Notes under the pieces: generated by a model
Seen by the model: only the letters and a program-made list of their open reading frames with translations
Database searches by the model: none
What the model was told of the DNA's origin: nothing
Translations under genes and position numbers: made by a program
Assembly (NCBI GenBank): GCA_003545125.1
Contig: DQCI01000170.1
Span: 3,702-10,882, forward strand
From: Paracoccaceae bacterium
Lineage (GTDB): Bacteria; Pseudomonadota; Alphaproteobacteria; Rhodobacterales; Rhodobacteraceae
Reading direction: 5' to 3'
DNA: 7,181 nucleotides
Shown here: one piece after another, positions 1-6,596 of the stretch
Numbering within the stretch: position 1 is the stretch's first letter
Layout of the letters: each line of letters opens with the position of its first letter

Positions 1-888
1 TCCGCCGGGCTCGCCTCGGTCTCGGTCGCGACCGTCCTCGTGGGGCTCAAGCTCTGGGCCCTCGGCGAGACGGGGGCGCTGTCGGTCGCGGCCTCGCTTG
101 CGGACAGCGCGATGGACCTCATGGTGTCTCTCGGCGGCCTCGCGGCAATCGCCTACGCCGCCCGGCCGGCTGACGACGACCACACCTGGGGCCACACCTC
201 CGCCGAGGATCTCGCGGCTCTGGGGCAATCTTTGTTCATCCTGGTGTCGGCCGGGGTGATCGGCTGGGCGGCGGTCGCGCGGCTGCTCGACGACGCCGCG
301 GCCCCGCTTGAACACGAAGGCCGCGGCATATTGGTGATGACGATCTCGATCGCGCTCACCGCAGGGCTGGTGCTCTGGCAACGCCACGTCGCGAAGGTGA
401 CGGGCAACCGGGTGGTCAAAGCGGACTCGCTCCACTATCTGGGCGACCTCCTGCCCAACGTGGGCGCGATCCTGTCGCTCTGGGCCTCGGCGGCCTTCGG
501 GCTCGGCAATGTCGACAGCGTGGTCGCGTTGGGCGCGGGCGTCATGCTCGCCGTGGGTGCGCTCCGGATCTTCAAGGGCGCCTGGGACGCGCTGATGGAC
601 CGTGTAGCCCCCGACGAGGTGGTGGCCAAGGTCGCCGGGATCGTCGGCGGGTTTCCCGATGTGGACGACTACCACGACCTGAAGACCCGGATGGCGGGAT
701 CGAAGACCTTCATCACGGTGCACATCGAACAGGACGGAAAAAAGACCCTTAGCGAGACCCACGCGGTCGCCGCGGCGTTGCGCCGAGCGCTGCTGCGCGC
801 CATCCCGGGATCCGACGTGCTCATCCACCAGGATCCGACGGGCGAGAAACCGCATCCCGACGACCCGTCGCGGCGCTGGCGGGAGTAG
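1..888 (+). CDS. Cation diffusion facilitator metal efflux transporter, FieF-like (5' partial)
   Basis: Inner-membrane divalent-cation/proton antiporter of the CDF family, expected to export Zn(II), Fe(II) or Cd(II). The frame is open from base 1, so the N-terminus lies outside the window; the first in-window start-like codon (GTG at 40) is internal. Numbering from that codon, TM2 carries the D22-xxx-D26 pair and TM5 carries H132-xxx-D136, together the DD-HD transport site of FieF/YiiP. Asp45, His48 and His52 in the D-D-D-H-T-W-G-H stretch match the second metal site in the TM2-TM3 loop. The cytoplasmic C-terminal domain (about residue 190 on) keeps all FieF dimer-interface ligands as I recall them: H212 (HDLKTR), H228, H241, and H263/D265 in IHQDP. 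Family assignment is secure; metal specificity is inferred from the DD-HD pattern. It converges on the dcp gene, so it is not part of the minus-strand operon. Confidence 0.93.
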   Translation, partial: SAGLASVSVATVLVGLKLWALGETGALSVAASLADSAMDLMVSLGGLAAIAYAARPADDDHTWGHTSAEDLAALGQSLFILVSAGVIGWAAVARLLDDAAAPLEHEGRGILVMTISIALTAGLVLWQRHVAKVTGNRVVKADSLHYLGDLLPNVGAILSLWASAAFGLGNVDSVVALGAGVMLAVGALRIFKGAWDALMDRVAPDEVVAKVAGIVGGFPDVDDYHDLKTRMAGSKTFITVHIEQDGKKTLSETHAVAAALRRALLRAIPGSDVLIHQDPTGEKPHPDDPSRRWRE

Positions 889-964
889 CCGGGAGAACCT
901 CCGCCACGCGGCCTATCGGGTCGGGCGGGCGAAGGTGGGCGAACTCGGACGGGGGGTCAAGACA

Positions 965-994
965 TTGATATTCTTACCGATAGCGCTAACTACT
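965..994. promoter_or_regulatory. Possible orphan promoter/operator, LacI-family-like
   Basis: The centre of the convergent gap contains a TTGATA hexamer (965-970) followed by the near-palindrome GATAGCGCTAAC (979-990), whose core TAGCGCTA is a perfect 8-bp palindrome centred on CG. Palindromes with a central CG are typical operators of LacI-family repressors, and alphaproteobacterial sugar operons often carry AGCGCT-centred sites. No gene starts downstream in either direction: on plus it runs into the end of dcp, on minus into the end of the CDF gene. It could therefore be a remnant of a lost gene, a promoter for an unannotated short RNA, or chance. No good -10 hexamer was found. Confidence 0.25.
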
Positions 995-997
995 GGT

Positions 998-1017
998 TCG
1001 CCCGGGCGAGGTCGCCC
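998..1017. repeat. Overlapping inverted repeats (possible hairpin)
   Basis: TCGCCCGGGCGA at 998-1009 is a perfect 12-bp palindrome. The second half of it, GGGCGA (1004-1009), also pairs with TCGCCC at 1012-1017 across a 2-base GG spacer, so two mutually exclusive structures share one arm. It lies 41 bases past the dcp stop codon on the minus strand and may help stabilise or end that transcript; no U-tract follows on either strand. Confidence 0.5.
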
Positions 1018-1049
1018 ACCGAAGTCGCCCACCGAAGTCGCCCATTGCG
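1011..1049. repeat. 13-bp tandem repeat, three units
   Basis: Two perfect copies of GTCGCCCACCGAA (1011-1023 and 1024-1036) are followed by a diverged third copy, GTCGCCCATTGCG (1037-1049), ending nine bases from the dcp stop codon. The unit length is not a multiple of three, and the array is outside any supported coding frame. It looks like slippage-generated repetition of the GGTGGGCGA element that also appears in inverted orientation at 934-942. Confidence 0.75.
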
Positions 1050-1057
1050 GTGAGCGA

Positions 1058-3085
1058 TCACACCTCGTCCAGAAGCCCCCGGCCCGCGAGCAGAGCTTCG
1101 ACCCCGGGAAGGGCGCCGCGGAACGCCGTGTAGGCCTCGGCCGCGTCCTGCCGGCTGCCGGCGGACAGCACGTGGGTTTCGAGCCGGGCGGCGAGGTCCG
1201 GGTCGAAGGCATCCCCCGCCTCTTCGAAGGCGGCGAAGGCGTCGGCATCCATCACTTCGGACCACATGTAGGAGTAGTAGCCCGCCGAATAGCCGTCGCC
1301 GGCGAAGACATGGGCGAAATGCGGGGTTGCGTGGCGCATCCGGATCGCGCGTGGCAGGCCGATCTCTTCGAGCACTTCCGCCTGCCGTTGCATCGGGTCG
1401 GCCGGCGGCGCGCCGCGGTGGAAGGCGAGATCGACCAGCGCCGAGGCGAGGTATTCGACGGTCTGAAAACCCATGTCGTAGCGGGCAGCACCAAGAAGTT
1501 TGTCGCGCAGATCCTCGGGCAGCGCGGCGCCGGTCTCGGCATGGGTAGCGAACCGGTCGAGCACCTGCGCCACCTCCAGCCAGTGCTCAAAGAGCTGCGA
1601 GGGCAGTTCGACGAAGTCGCGCGCGACCGAGGTGCCGGAGATCGAGCCATAGGTGACGTCCGAGAGGATATTGTGCAGCGCGTGGCCGAACTCGTGAAAC
1701 AGCGTGCGCGCATCGTCCCAGCCGAGCAGGGCAGGGGTGCCGGGGGCGGGTTTGACGAAGTTGCAGACGTTGACCACCACCGGCCTTATGTCGCCGCCGA
1801 GGGTCTTCTGGCTGCGCATGGTCGAACACCAGGCGCCCGAGCGCTTGGAGCCGCGGGCAAAATAATCGCCGATGAACACGGCCATGTGACGGCCCTCGCG
1901 GGTGACCTCCCAGGCGCGGGCATCGGGGTGGTAGAGCGTTATGTCGAGCGGGCGGAAATCGAGCCCGAACAGCCGGTGCGCCGTGTCGAACGCCGCCTCG
2001 ATCATCCGGTCGATCTGGAGGTAGGGTTTGACCTCCGCCTCGTCGAGATCGTGCTCGTCGCGCCGCCGGGCGCCGGAATAGTAGTGCCAGTCCCAGGGTT
2101 CGAGCGGCCCGTCGTATCCGTCCGCGTGGAGCCGCGCCTCGAGCAGCGCCGCGTCGCGTGTCGCGGCCGCGCGTGCCGGTGCCCAGACGCGCTTGAGCAG
2201 CGCTTCCACCGCCTCCGGTTCGCCCGCCATCTCTGGCTCCAGCTTGAAGCTCGCGAAATCCGCGTGACCGAGCAGCCGGGCACGCTCGGCGCGCAGCTTC
2301 AGCGTTTCGGCGGCAATCGCCCGGTTGTCGGTTTCGCCGCCCTTGGCGCCGCGCGCGCTGTAGGCCTCGTAGGCTTTCTTTCGCAGTGCCCGGTCGGGCG
2401 AGAAGGCGAGGAAGGGCGTAATGAGCGAGCGCGAGGTGGTGATGACCGACCCGGGCGCGCCGCGGTCTTCGCCCGCCGCCCGCGCGGCATCCTGCAAAAA
2501 CCCGGGAAGACAGGAAATATCGGATTCAGACAAGTTCATGGCCCATTCACGCTCATCTGCGAGCAGGTTTTGCATGAATTCTGTACCCAACGCTGCGAGC
2601 CGCGCCATGATCGCGCGCAGCCGCTCGCGGCCGTCGCCTTCGAGCAGGGCGCCTGCGCGCACGAAGCGGCGGCGGGTGAGCAAGAGAACGCGCGCCTGTT
2701 CCGCATCGAGCTCCAGCGCGTCGCGGTCCTGCCACAGCGCCTCGATCCGGGCGAAGAGCCCGGCGTTCATCGAGACGTCGGAGGAAAAGGCCGCGAGCTT
2801 GGGCGAGACCTCGCGCTGCAACGCCTCACGCGCCGGGTTGGCGTCGGCGCCCGCGAGGTTGAAAAACACGCCCAGCACCTTGCCGAGAGTTTCGTCTGCC
2901 AGCTCCAGGGCCTCGACCGTGTTCGCGAAGGTGGCCGGCTCCGGGTTGTCGGCGATCGCGACGACATGCTCGCGCGCCTCGGCGAGGGCCGCGTCGATGG
3001 CGGGGGCGAAATGGTCATCGGTGAACGCGCCGAACGGCGGCAGCGCAAAGTCGCCGGTCCAGTCTTCGAGCAGGGGGTTGGTCAT
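1058..3085 (-). CDS. dcp: M3 family zinc metallopeptidase, peptidyl-dipeptidase Dcp type
   Basis: A 675-residue cytoplasmic oligopeptidase expected to remove C-terminal dipeptides from short peptides, part of peptide recycling. The zinc motif H464-E465-F466-G467-H468 is present, with the third ligand E493 in V-E-L-P-S-Q 25 residues after the second histidine, as in thimet-oligopeptidase-fold enzymes. Length fits E. coli Dcp (about 680). Segments such as YHPDARAWEV, the F-I-G-D-Y-F-A-R stretch, NVCNFVKPAPGTPALL and the GYSAGYYSYMW substrate loop near the C-terminus match Dcp better than oligopeptidase A (PrlC), so I favour Dcp; substrate preference is inferred. No signal peptide is seen. The ATG start is supported by AGGAG (complement of 3092-3096) six bases upstream. 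It is the last gene of the run, 35 bases after the GNAT gene. A long antisense open frame across it is a GC-rich shadow. Confidence 0.93.
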   Translation of the reverse strand: MTNPLLEDWTGDFALPPFGAFTDDHFAPAIDAALAEAREHVVAIADNPEPATFANTVEALELADETLGKVLGVFFNLAGADANPAREALQREVSPKLAAFSSDVSMNAGLFARIEALWQDRDALELDAEQARVLLLTRRRFVRAGALLEGDGRERLRAIMARLAALGTEFMQNLLADEREWAMNLSESDISCLPGFLQDAARAAGEDRGAPGSVITTSRSLITPFLAFSPDRALRKKAYEAYSARGAKGGETDNRAIAAETLKLRAERARLLGHADFASFKLEPEMAGEPEAVEALLKRVWAPARAAATRDAALLEARLHADGYDGPLEPWDWHYYSGARRRDEHDLDEAEVKPYLQIDRMIEAAFDTAHRLFGLDFRPLDITLYHPDARAWEVTREGRHMAVFIGDYFARGSKRSGAWCSTMRSQKTLGGDIRPVVVNVCNFVKPAPGTPALLGWDDARTLFHEFGHALHNILSDVTYGSISGTSVARDFVELPSQLFEHWLEVAQVLDRFATHAETGAALPEDLRDKLLGAARYDMGFQTVEYLASALVDLAFHRGAPPADPMQRQAEVLEEIGLPRAIRMRHATPHFAHVFAGDGYSAGYYSYMWSEVMDADAFAAFEEAGDAFDPDLAARLETHVLSAGSRQDAAEAYTAFRGALPGVEALLAGRGLLDEV

Positions 3086-3120
3086 GCGCGTCTCCTTTGC
3101 CGGGGAACTTGGGGGTCGGG

Positions 3121-3591
3121 TCAGGCGGTGTCCAGCGTCTGGCGAAAAAATCGAAAGTCACCGTCGGACGTGATGGCGCTGAATCCGGTCTTCTCCAACA
3201 CCCGGGCCGAGGCCGGGTTGTCATGCTTTGTGCGGGCTTCGACCGCGTCGAGGCGCAGCGCGCGGGCGGCAGCAGGGCCGAGCCTCACCGCCCGGGTCGC
3301 GATGCCCTGCCGGCAATGGTCCCGTCCGATCCGGGAGCCAAGCTCGGCGGTTCCACCCGCGAAATCGGTGAGGTTGAGCCGCCCGGCGATGCGCGGGCCC
3401 GGGCGGATCAGGAACATCGCGTCCGCGCCCACGACCTGGTCCCGGATGATCGCCTCGAGACTGTCGAGCTGCCAATAGCCCTCGGGGCGCGGCGGCACCC
3501 AGGCCTCGAACCAGGCGCGGTTTTCGGTCTCGAAACGCATCAGGGCAGGTGCATCGCTCTGCTCCAGCGGGGTGAGCGCGATGTCATCCAC
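3121..3591 (-). CDS. GNAT family N-acetyltransferase (RimJ/RimL-like)
   Basis: A 156-residue acetyl-CoA-dependent acetyltransferase of the GNAT fold; the target (protein N-terminus, amino acid or other amine) cannot be told from sequence. An N-terminal region including the W27-F-E-A-W31 stretch leads to the beta-4 strand E83-L-G-S-R and the acetyl-CoA loop C93-R-Q-G-I-A98, where the usual first Gln/Arg of Q/R-x-x-G-x-A is Cys. The C-terminal signature N125-P-A-S-A-R-V-L-E-K-T-G-F137 is classic for the RimJ/RimL-like group. The start is GTG at 3589-3591; it overlaps the end of the adenylyltransferase gene by eight bases, with the upstream TGA at 3584-3586 lying inside the new reading frame, so translation is probably coupled. 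An AAAGG about 11 bases upstream is a weak ribosome site. Next in-frame ATG is residue 18, too far in. Confidence 0.88.
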   Translation of the reverse strand: MDDIALTPLEQSDAPALMRFETENRAWFEAWVPPRPEGYWQLDSLEAIIRDQVVGADAMFLIRPGPRIAGRLNLTDFAGGTAELGSRIGRDHCRQGIATRAVRLGPAAARALRLDAVEARTKHDNPASARVLEKTGFSAITSDGDFRFFRQTLDTA

Positions 3592-4627
3592 AGACCGGGC
3601 AGCCTTTGCGCGGCGCGGTGCGGATCACCCGCGGCTCGGCGTCGAGCCCGTCCCAGAGCAGGAGCCGCGCGCGCAGCGGTTCTCCTGCGCCAGTGATGAG
3701 TTTGATGGCTTCGGTGGCCATCATCGTGCCGATCACGCCCGGCAGCGGACCGATCACGCCCGCCTGGGCGCAGGTGGGCGCAAGCCCCTCCGCCGGCGCC
3801 TCCGGGAAGACGCATTGGTAGCAGGGTGCGCCATGCGCGGGATCCCAGACGGCGAGCTGCCCCTCCCACTGGCTGATCGCCCCGCCGACCACCGGGATGC
3901 CCAGCTTTGCGGCCACCCGGTTGACGAGGTAGCGGGTCGCGAAATTGTCGGAGCCTTCGAGCACCAGGTCGTACTCGGCAAACAGCGCCTCGGCGATCTC
4001 CTCGCTCAGACGGCGGTTGTAGGGGCGCACCGTGACATGCGGGTTCTGCGCCGTCATCGCCGCCTGCGCCGAGAACACCTTCGCGAGCCCGATGTCGGCG
4101 TCGCGGTGGATCACCTGGCGTTGCAGGTTGGAGTTCGAGACCTCGTCGTCGTCGATCACCCCGATGGTGCCGACCCCGGCGGCCGCCAGATAGAGCAGAA
4201 CCGGGCTGCCGAGCCCGCCGGCGCCGACCACCAGCACACGCGCGTTTTTCAGCGCCTTCTGCCCCGGTCCGCCCACTTCACGCAGAACGATGTGGCGGGC
4301 GTAGCGGTCGAGTTCGGCCGGGCTGAACGAGCCTTGCGTCGCCACCTGGGGGCCGGGTCCGGGGGCCGGGTCCGCGGCGCGGGCGCGCAGCCAGGCAAGG
4401 CCGCGGGCATAGAGCGCCACCAGAACGAGGGCGCCCGCAAGCGTGGCCCAGCCCGCGAAAGAACCGCCCAACAGGGCGGGCAGGGGATGGCCAGGCGGGA
4501 AGACGGCATGGGTAAGCAGGATGAGGATGAACACGGCCGTAGTCAGGCCGATGCGCAGGGGTTTGGGCAGGCCGGCCCAGCTTCCGAGCCCCCAGATGGC
4601 CCCCATCGCGATGAGAAACAGGATCAT
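3584..4627 (-). CDS. Membrane-anchored HesA/MoeB/ThiF-family adenylyltransferase
   Basis: A 347-residue E1-like enzyme expected to adenylate the C-terminal Gly-Gly of a small sulfur-carrier protein (MoaD for molybdopterin, or ThiS for thiazole). The catalytic domain begins near residue 104 with L-D-R-Y-A-R-H-I-V-L. The ATP-binding loop G135-A-G-G-L-G140-S-P, D159-D-D-E and N165-S-N-L-Q-R-Q follow. Zinc ligands are C269/C272 (CYQC) and C343/C346 (CPVC at the extreme C-terminus). C286 in P-T-C-A-Q-A-G-V aligns with the MoeB/ThiF cysteine involved in sulfur chemistry. Unusually, residues 1-81 form an N-terminal extension with about three hydrophobic helices (near 2-20, 26-43, 52-74), absent from E. 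coli MoeB (about 249 residues), then a Pro/Gly-rich linker 86-93. No C-terminal rhodanese domain is present. ATG is supported by GAGGGG (complement of 4633-4638). It lies 37 bases after dut. MoeB versus ThiF role is not decided. Confidence 0.9.
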   Translation of the reverse strand: MILFLIAMGAIWGLGSWAGLPKPLRIGLTTAVFILILLTHAVFPPGHPLPALLGGSFAGWATLAGALVLVALYARGLAWLRARAADPAPGPGPQVATQGSFSPAELDRYARHIVLREVGGPGQKALKNARVLVVGAGGLGSPVLLYLAAAGVGTIGVIDDDEVSNSNLQRQVIHRDADIGLAKVFSAQAAMTAQNPHVTVRPYNRRLSEEIAEALFAEYDLVLEGSDNFATRYLVNRVAAKLGIPVVGGAISQWEGQLAVWDPAHGAPCYQCVFPEAPAEGLAPTCAQAGVIGPLPGVIGTMMATEAIKLITGAGEPLRARLLLWDGLDAEPRVIRTAPRKGCPVCG

Positions 4628-4664
4628 GTGCGCCCCTCAGGTTGGCCCGGTCGGTCGCGGGCCG

Positions 4665-5129
4665 TCATTTGCGGCCCGTCGAGCCGAAACCGTTCGTGCC
4701 GCGGGTGGTTTCGCCGAGCGCCTCGGTCAGCTCCCAGGCCGCCTGCACAACCGGCGCGATCACCGCCTGCGCGATCCGGTCGCCGTGGTGGATGACGTAA
4801 GGTTCGATCCCGAGGTTGACGAGCAGCACGCCGAGCGGACCGCGATAATCGCTGTCGATCGTGCCCGGCGTGTTGGGCAGCGTGATCCCGTGTCTCAGCG
4901 CCAGCCCCGACCGCGGGCGGATCTGCATCTCGAACCCCACGGGGATCTCGACCCGCAGGCCGGTCGGAACGATCCGGCGTTCCATTGGTGCCAGCACGAT
5001 GCCGAGATGGCGATGGCCTTCGGGCAGGTTCGCGCGCAGATCCGCCCCGGCGGCCCCGTCGGTCTCATAGGCCGGGAGCGGGATGTCCCTGTCGGCGCCG
5101 TCCTCCCAGATCAACCGGATCGTGCTCAT
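4665..5129 (-). CDS. dut: Deoxyuridine 5'-triphosphate nucleotidohydrolase (dUTPase)
   Basis: Homotrimeric cytoplasmic enzyme that hydrolyses dUTP to dUMP and pyrophosphate, keeping uracil out of DNA and supplying dUMP for dTMP synthesis. The 154-residue length is typical. All five dUTPase motifs are visible: A26-A-G-A-D-L31 (motif 1), R71-P-R-S-G-L76 (2), G89-T-I-D-S-D-Y-R-G (3, with D92 as the probable catalytic Asp), R118-I-A-Q-A-V-I (4) and R143-G-T-N-G-F-G-S-T-G152 (5). Motif 5 has Asn146 where Gly is usual. The frame stays open far upstream because it overlaps coaBC antiphase, but homology begins only at the ATG at 5127-5129, which overlaps the coaBC stop as ATGA and is preceded by a GGGGGA ribosome site six bases away. 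Translation is likely coupled to coaBC; the same coaBC-dut adjacency occurs in E. coli. Confidence 0.97.
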   Translation of the reverse strand: MSTIRLIWEDGADRDIPLPAYETDGAAGADLRANLPEGHRHLGIVLAPMERRIVPTGLRVEIPVGFEMQIRPRSGLALRHGITLPNTPGTIDSDYRGPLGVLLVNLGIEPYVIHHGDRIAQAVIAPVVQAAWELTEALGETTRGTNGFGSTGRK

Positions 5130-6358
5130 GTCGTGTCCCCCTGTTCGCCCGGTTCGCCCGTTGCGCCCAGGGCTATCGCGATCCGGGCCGCGAGCTTGGC
5201 CGCGACCAGGTCCTTGGTCATCCGCGGCCAGTCCTCGCGCCCGTCCGCGTGAATGAGATGCACGGCGTTTTCGCTGCCGCCCATGATCCCCGTCTCCGGG
5301 CTCACGTCGTTCGCCACGATCCAGTCGCAGCCCTTGCGGGCGCGTTTGGCGGTGGCGCTGGCGATCACGTCGTCGGTTTCGGCAGCAAAGCCCACCACGA
5401 GCGCGGGCCGGCCCGTTTGCATCTGCGAAACGGTGGCGAGGATGTCGGGGTTTTCGGCGAAGTCGAGCTGCGGCAGCGTGCCGGCGGCATCTTTCTTGAT
5501 CTTGTTTCCGCTTTGCGAGGCGACCCGCCAATCCGCCACGGCGGCCGCGAAAACCGCCGCCGCGGCCGGCAACGCGTCCTGGACCGCCGCGAGCATGTCG
5601 CGCGCGGTTTCGACACGGACAACCCGGACCCCGGCGGGCGGCGGCACCTCGGCCGGTCCGGTGACGAAGGTCACCTCCGCACCCAGGCCCGCGAGCGCGC
5701 GCGCGATCGCTGTCCCCTGGGCGCCGGAGGACCGGTTGGCGATATAGCGCACCGGGTCGATCGGCTCGTGGGTCGGCCCTGAGGTCACCAGCACATGCCG
5801 GCCCCTCAGCGGCCCGTCGGCAAGCGCGTCGCGGGTGGCGTTCGCGATCTCCTCCGGCTCCGCCATCCGGCCCGGCCCGAACTCGCCGCAGGCCATCGCC
5901 CCCTCGGTGGGGCCGGCGAACAGCACCCCGTCGCCCGTGAGCGTCGCCACGTTGCGCTGCGTCGCGGGGTGTTGCCACATCCGCACGTTCATCGCCGGGG
6001 CCACCAGCACGCGCTTGTCGGTCGCCATCAGAACGGTCGAGGCGAGGTCGTTCGCGAGCCCGTTCGCCATCTTGCCAAGAAGATCGGCCGTGGCGGGGGC
6101 GACGACCACAAGATCGGCATCGCGCGACAGTTCGATATGGCCCATCTCGGCCTCGCCGGTGAGGTCGAACAACTCGGTATAGACCCGCTCCGCCGCCAGC
6201 GCCGAAGCCGACAGCGGGGTTACGAATTCACGCGCGGCCGGTGTCAGGACCGGCACGACGCTGGCACCCCGCTCACGCAAGATCCGGATCAACGTGAGAG
6301 ACTTGAAGGCGGCCACGCCGCCGCCGATGATCAGAAGGATCCGTTTTCCGGCCAGCAT
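5126..6358 (-). CDS. coaBC: Bifunctional phosphopantothenoylcysteine decarboxylase / phosphopantothenate-cysteine ligase
   Basis: A 410-residue flavoenzyme carrying two consecutive steps of coenzyme A synthesis: the C-terminal CoaB domain joins 4'-phosphopantothenate to cysteine using CTP, and the N-terminal CoaC domain (FMN-dependent) decarboxylates the product to 4'-phosphopantetheine. CoaC landmarks are G12-G-G-V-A-A near the N-terminus, catalytic H74 (G-H-I-E-L), P121-A-M-N124-V-R-M, and C157 in [10 protein letters not shown], one residue off the E. coli H75/N125/C158 numbering. The CoaB domain starts about residue 187 with [11 protein letters not shown], then N208-R-S-S-G, A-A-V-A-D-W (272-277), K286-I-K-K289, and A-N-D-V-S. 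Length matches E. coli (406). The ATG has GGGGAGG six bases upstream. It is the first gene of the five-gene minus-strand run and ends in a 4-base overlap with dut. Confidence 0.97.
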   Translation of the reverse strand: MLAGKRILLIIGGGVAAFKSLTLIRILRERGASVVPVLTPAAREFVTPLSASALAAERVYTELFDLTGEAEMGHIELSRDADLVVVAPATADLLGKMANGLANDLASTVLMATDKRVLVAPAMNVRMWQHPATQRNVATLTGDGVLFAGPTEGAMACGEFGPGRMAEPEEIANATRDALADGPLRGRHVLVTSGPTHEPIDPVRYIANRSSGAQGTAIARALAGLGAEVTFVTGPAEVPPPAGVRVVRVETARDMLAAVQDALPAAAAVFAAAVADWRVASQSGNKIKKDAAGTLPQLDFAENPDILATVSQMQTGRPALVVGFAAETDDVIASATAKRARKGCDWIVANDVSPETGIMGGSENAVHLIHADGREDWPRMTKDLVAAKLAARIAIALGATGEPGEQGDTT

Positions 6359-6385
6359 CTCCTGCCTCCCCGCGTTGCCTGCCTC

Positions 6386-6414
6386 TTGTTACGGGGGATT
6401 CCGGGGCGAGACAA
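6386..6414 (-). promoter_or_regulatory. Candidate sigma-70 promoter for the coaBC operon
   Basis: On the minus strand TTGTCT (complement of 6409-6414) is followed after exactly 17 bases by TAACAA (complement of 6386-6391). Each hexamer matches the consensus only partly (4/6 and 3/6), as is usual for alphaproteobacterial promoters. The implied transcript would start near 6379, giving a leader of about 20 bases that still includes the GGGGAGG ribosome site. No other hexamer pair with this spacing was found close to the gene. Confidence 0.35.
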
Positions 6415-6537
6415 CGGCCCGTTGCAGCGGCGCGCGCAGTGGCCTCTGCTGCCGTTGCACCGGGTGGTTCGGCTTGGGGAACGCCAAGACCCGGGCGCCA
6501 CGTCTTTGCACCGCGGATGTCTTTGATATAGCGTCAG

Positions 6538-6549
6538 GGGATCTATCCC
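6538..6549. promoter_or_regulatory. Small inverted repeat, possible operator upstream of the heme-protein gene
   Basis: GGGAT-CT-ATCCC is a perfect 5-bp inverted repeat with a 2-base centre, lying about 70 bases before the HTHP start and just after an AT-richer TTTGATATAG (6522-6531) that could be part of a -10 region with TTGCAC (6506-6511) as a -35, though spacing (15) is short. A second, looser dyad, TTGAT (6523-6527) and ATCAA (6561-6565), surrounds it. The binding protein, if any, is unknown. Confidence 0.22.
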
Positions 6550-6577
6550 TCCGGGTCAAGATCAATAGAGACGAACG

Positions 6578-6596
6578 GGCCGCCCACAGAGCGGCC
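6578..6596 (+). other. 5'-leader hairpin before the heme-protein gene
   Basis: GGCCGC (6578-6583) pairs perfectly with GCGGCC (6591-6596) around the 7-base loop CCACAGA. It sits nine bases upstream of the AGGAG ribosome site (6606-6610). In an RNA from the plus strand this would place a stable GC stem directly before the translation-initiation region; it could modulate translation or RNA stability. A GC-rich background makes chance formation possible. Confidence 0.35.

Larger units (their letters stand above)
889..1057. other. Convergent intergenic region with structured repeats
   Basis: This 169-base stretch separates the CDF gene from the 3' end of the dcp gene. It shows GGGCGA units on the left (927-932 and 937-942), an AT-richer centre (about 957-996), then TCGCCC units on the right (998-1003, 1012-1017, 1025-1030, 1038-1043) with one more GGGCGA at 1004-1009. 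The left GGTGGGCGAAC (934-944) and right GGTCGCCCACC (1010-1020) are inverted copies with one mismatch. No convincing coding frame is seen. Because both flanking genes end here, part of the structure may serve transcript termination, but I see no T-run typical of an intrinsic terminator. Confidence 0.6.

Noticed and set aside
1011..1049. CRISPR array
   Set aside because: The 13-bp units are directly contiguous without spacers, too short for CRISPR repeats, and no cas genes are present.
1058..3085. Oligopeptidase A (PrlC) as the identity of the M3 peptidase
   Set aside because: Length and the HEFGH motif fit both, but the recalled Dcp segments around the zinc site and substrate loop match better than PrlC.
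935..3478. 847-codon plus-strand open frame
   Set aside because: It is antisense to the well-supported dcp gene and part of the GNAT gene; its Arg/Gly/Glu-rich translation with no recognisable domain is what a codon-biased GC-rich gene gives on its opposite strand.
3572..4795. 407-codon plus-strand open frame
   Set aside because: Antisense shadow of the adenylyltransferase and the dut 3' end, whose motifs are unmistakable on the minus strand; its own translation has no domain and low complexity.
5130..5978. Upstream extension of the dut reading frame to 437 codons
   Set aside because: The extension lies wholly within coaBC in another frame and reads as Arg/Gly-rich nonsense; dUTPase homology begins at the ATG at 5127-5129 with a ribosome site.
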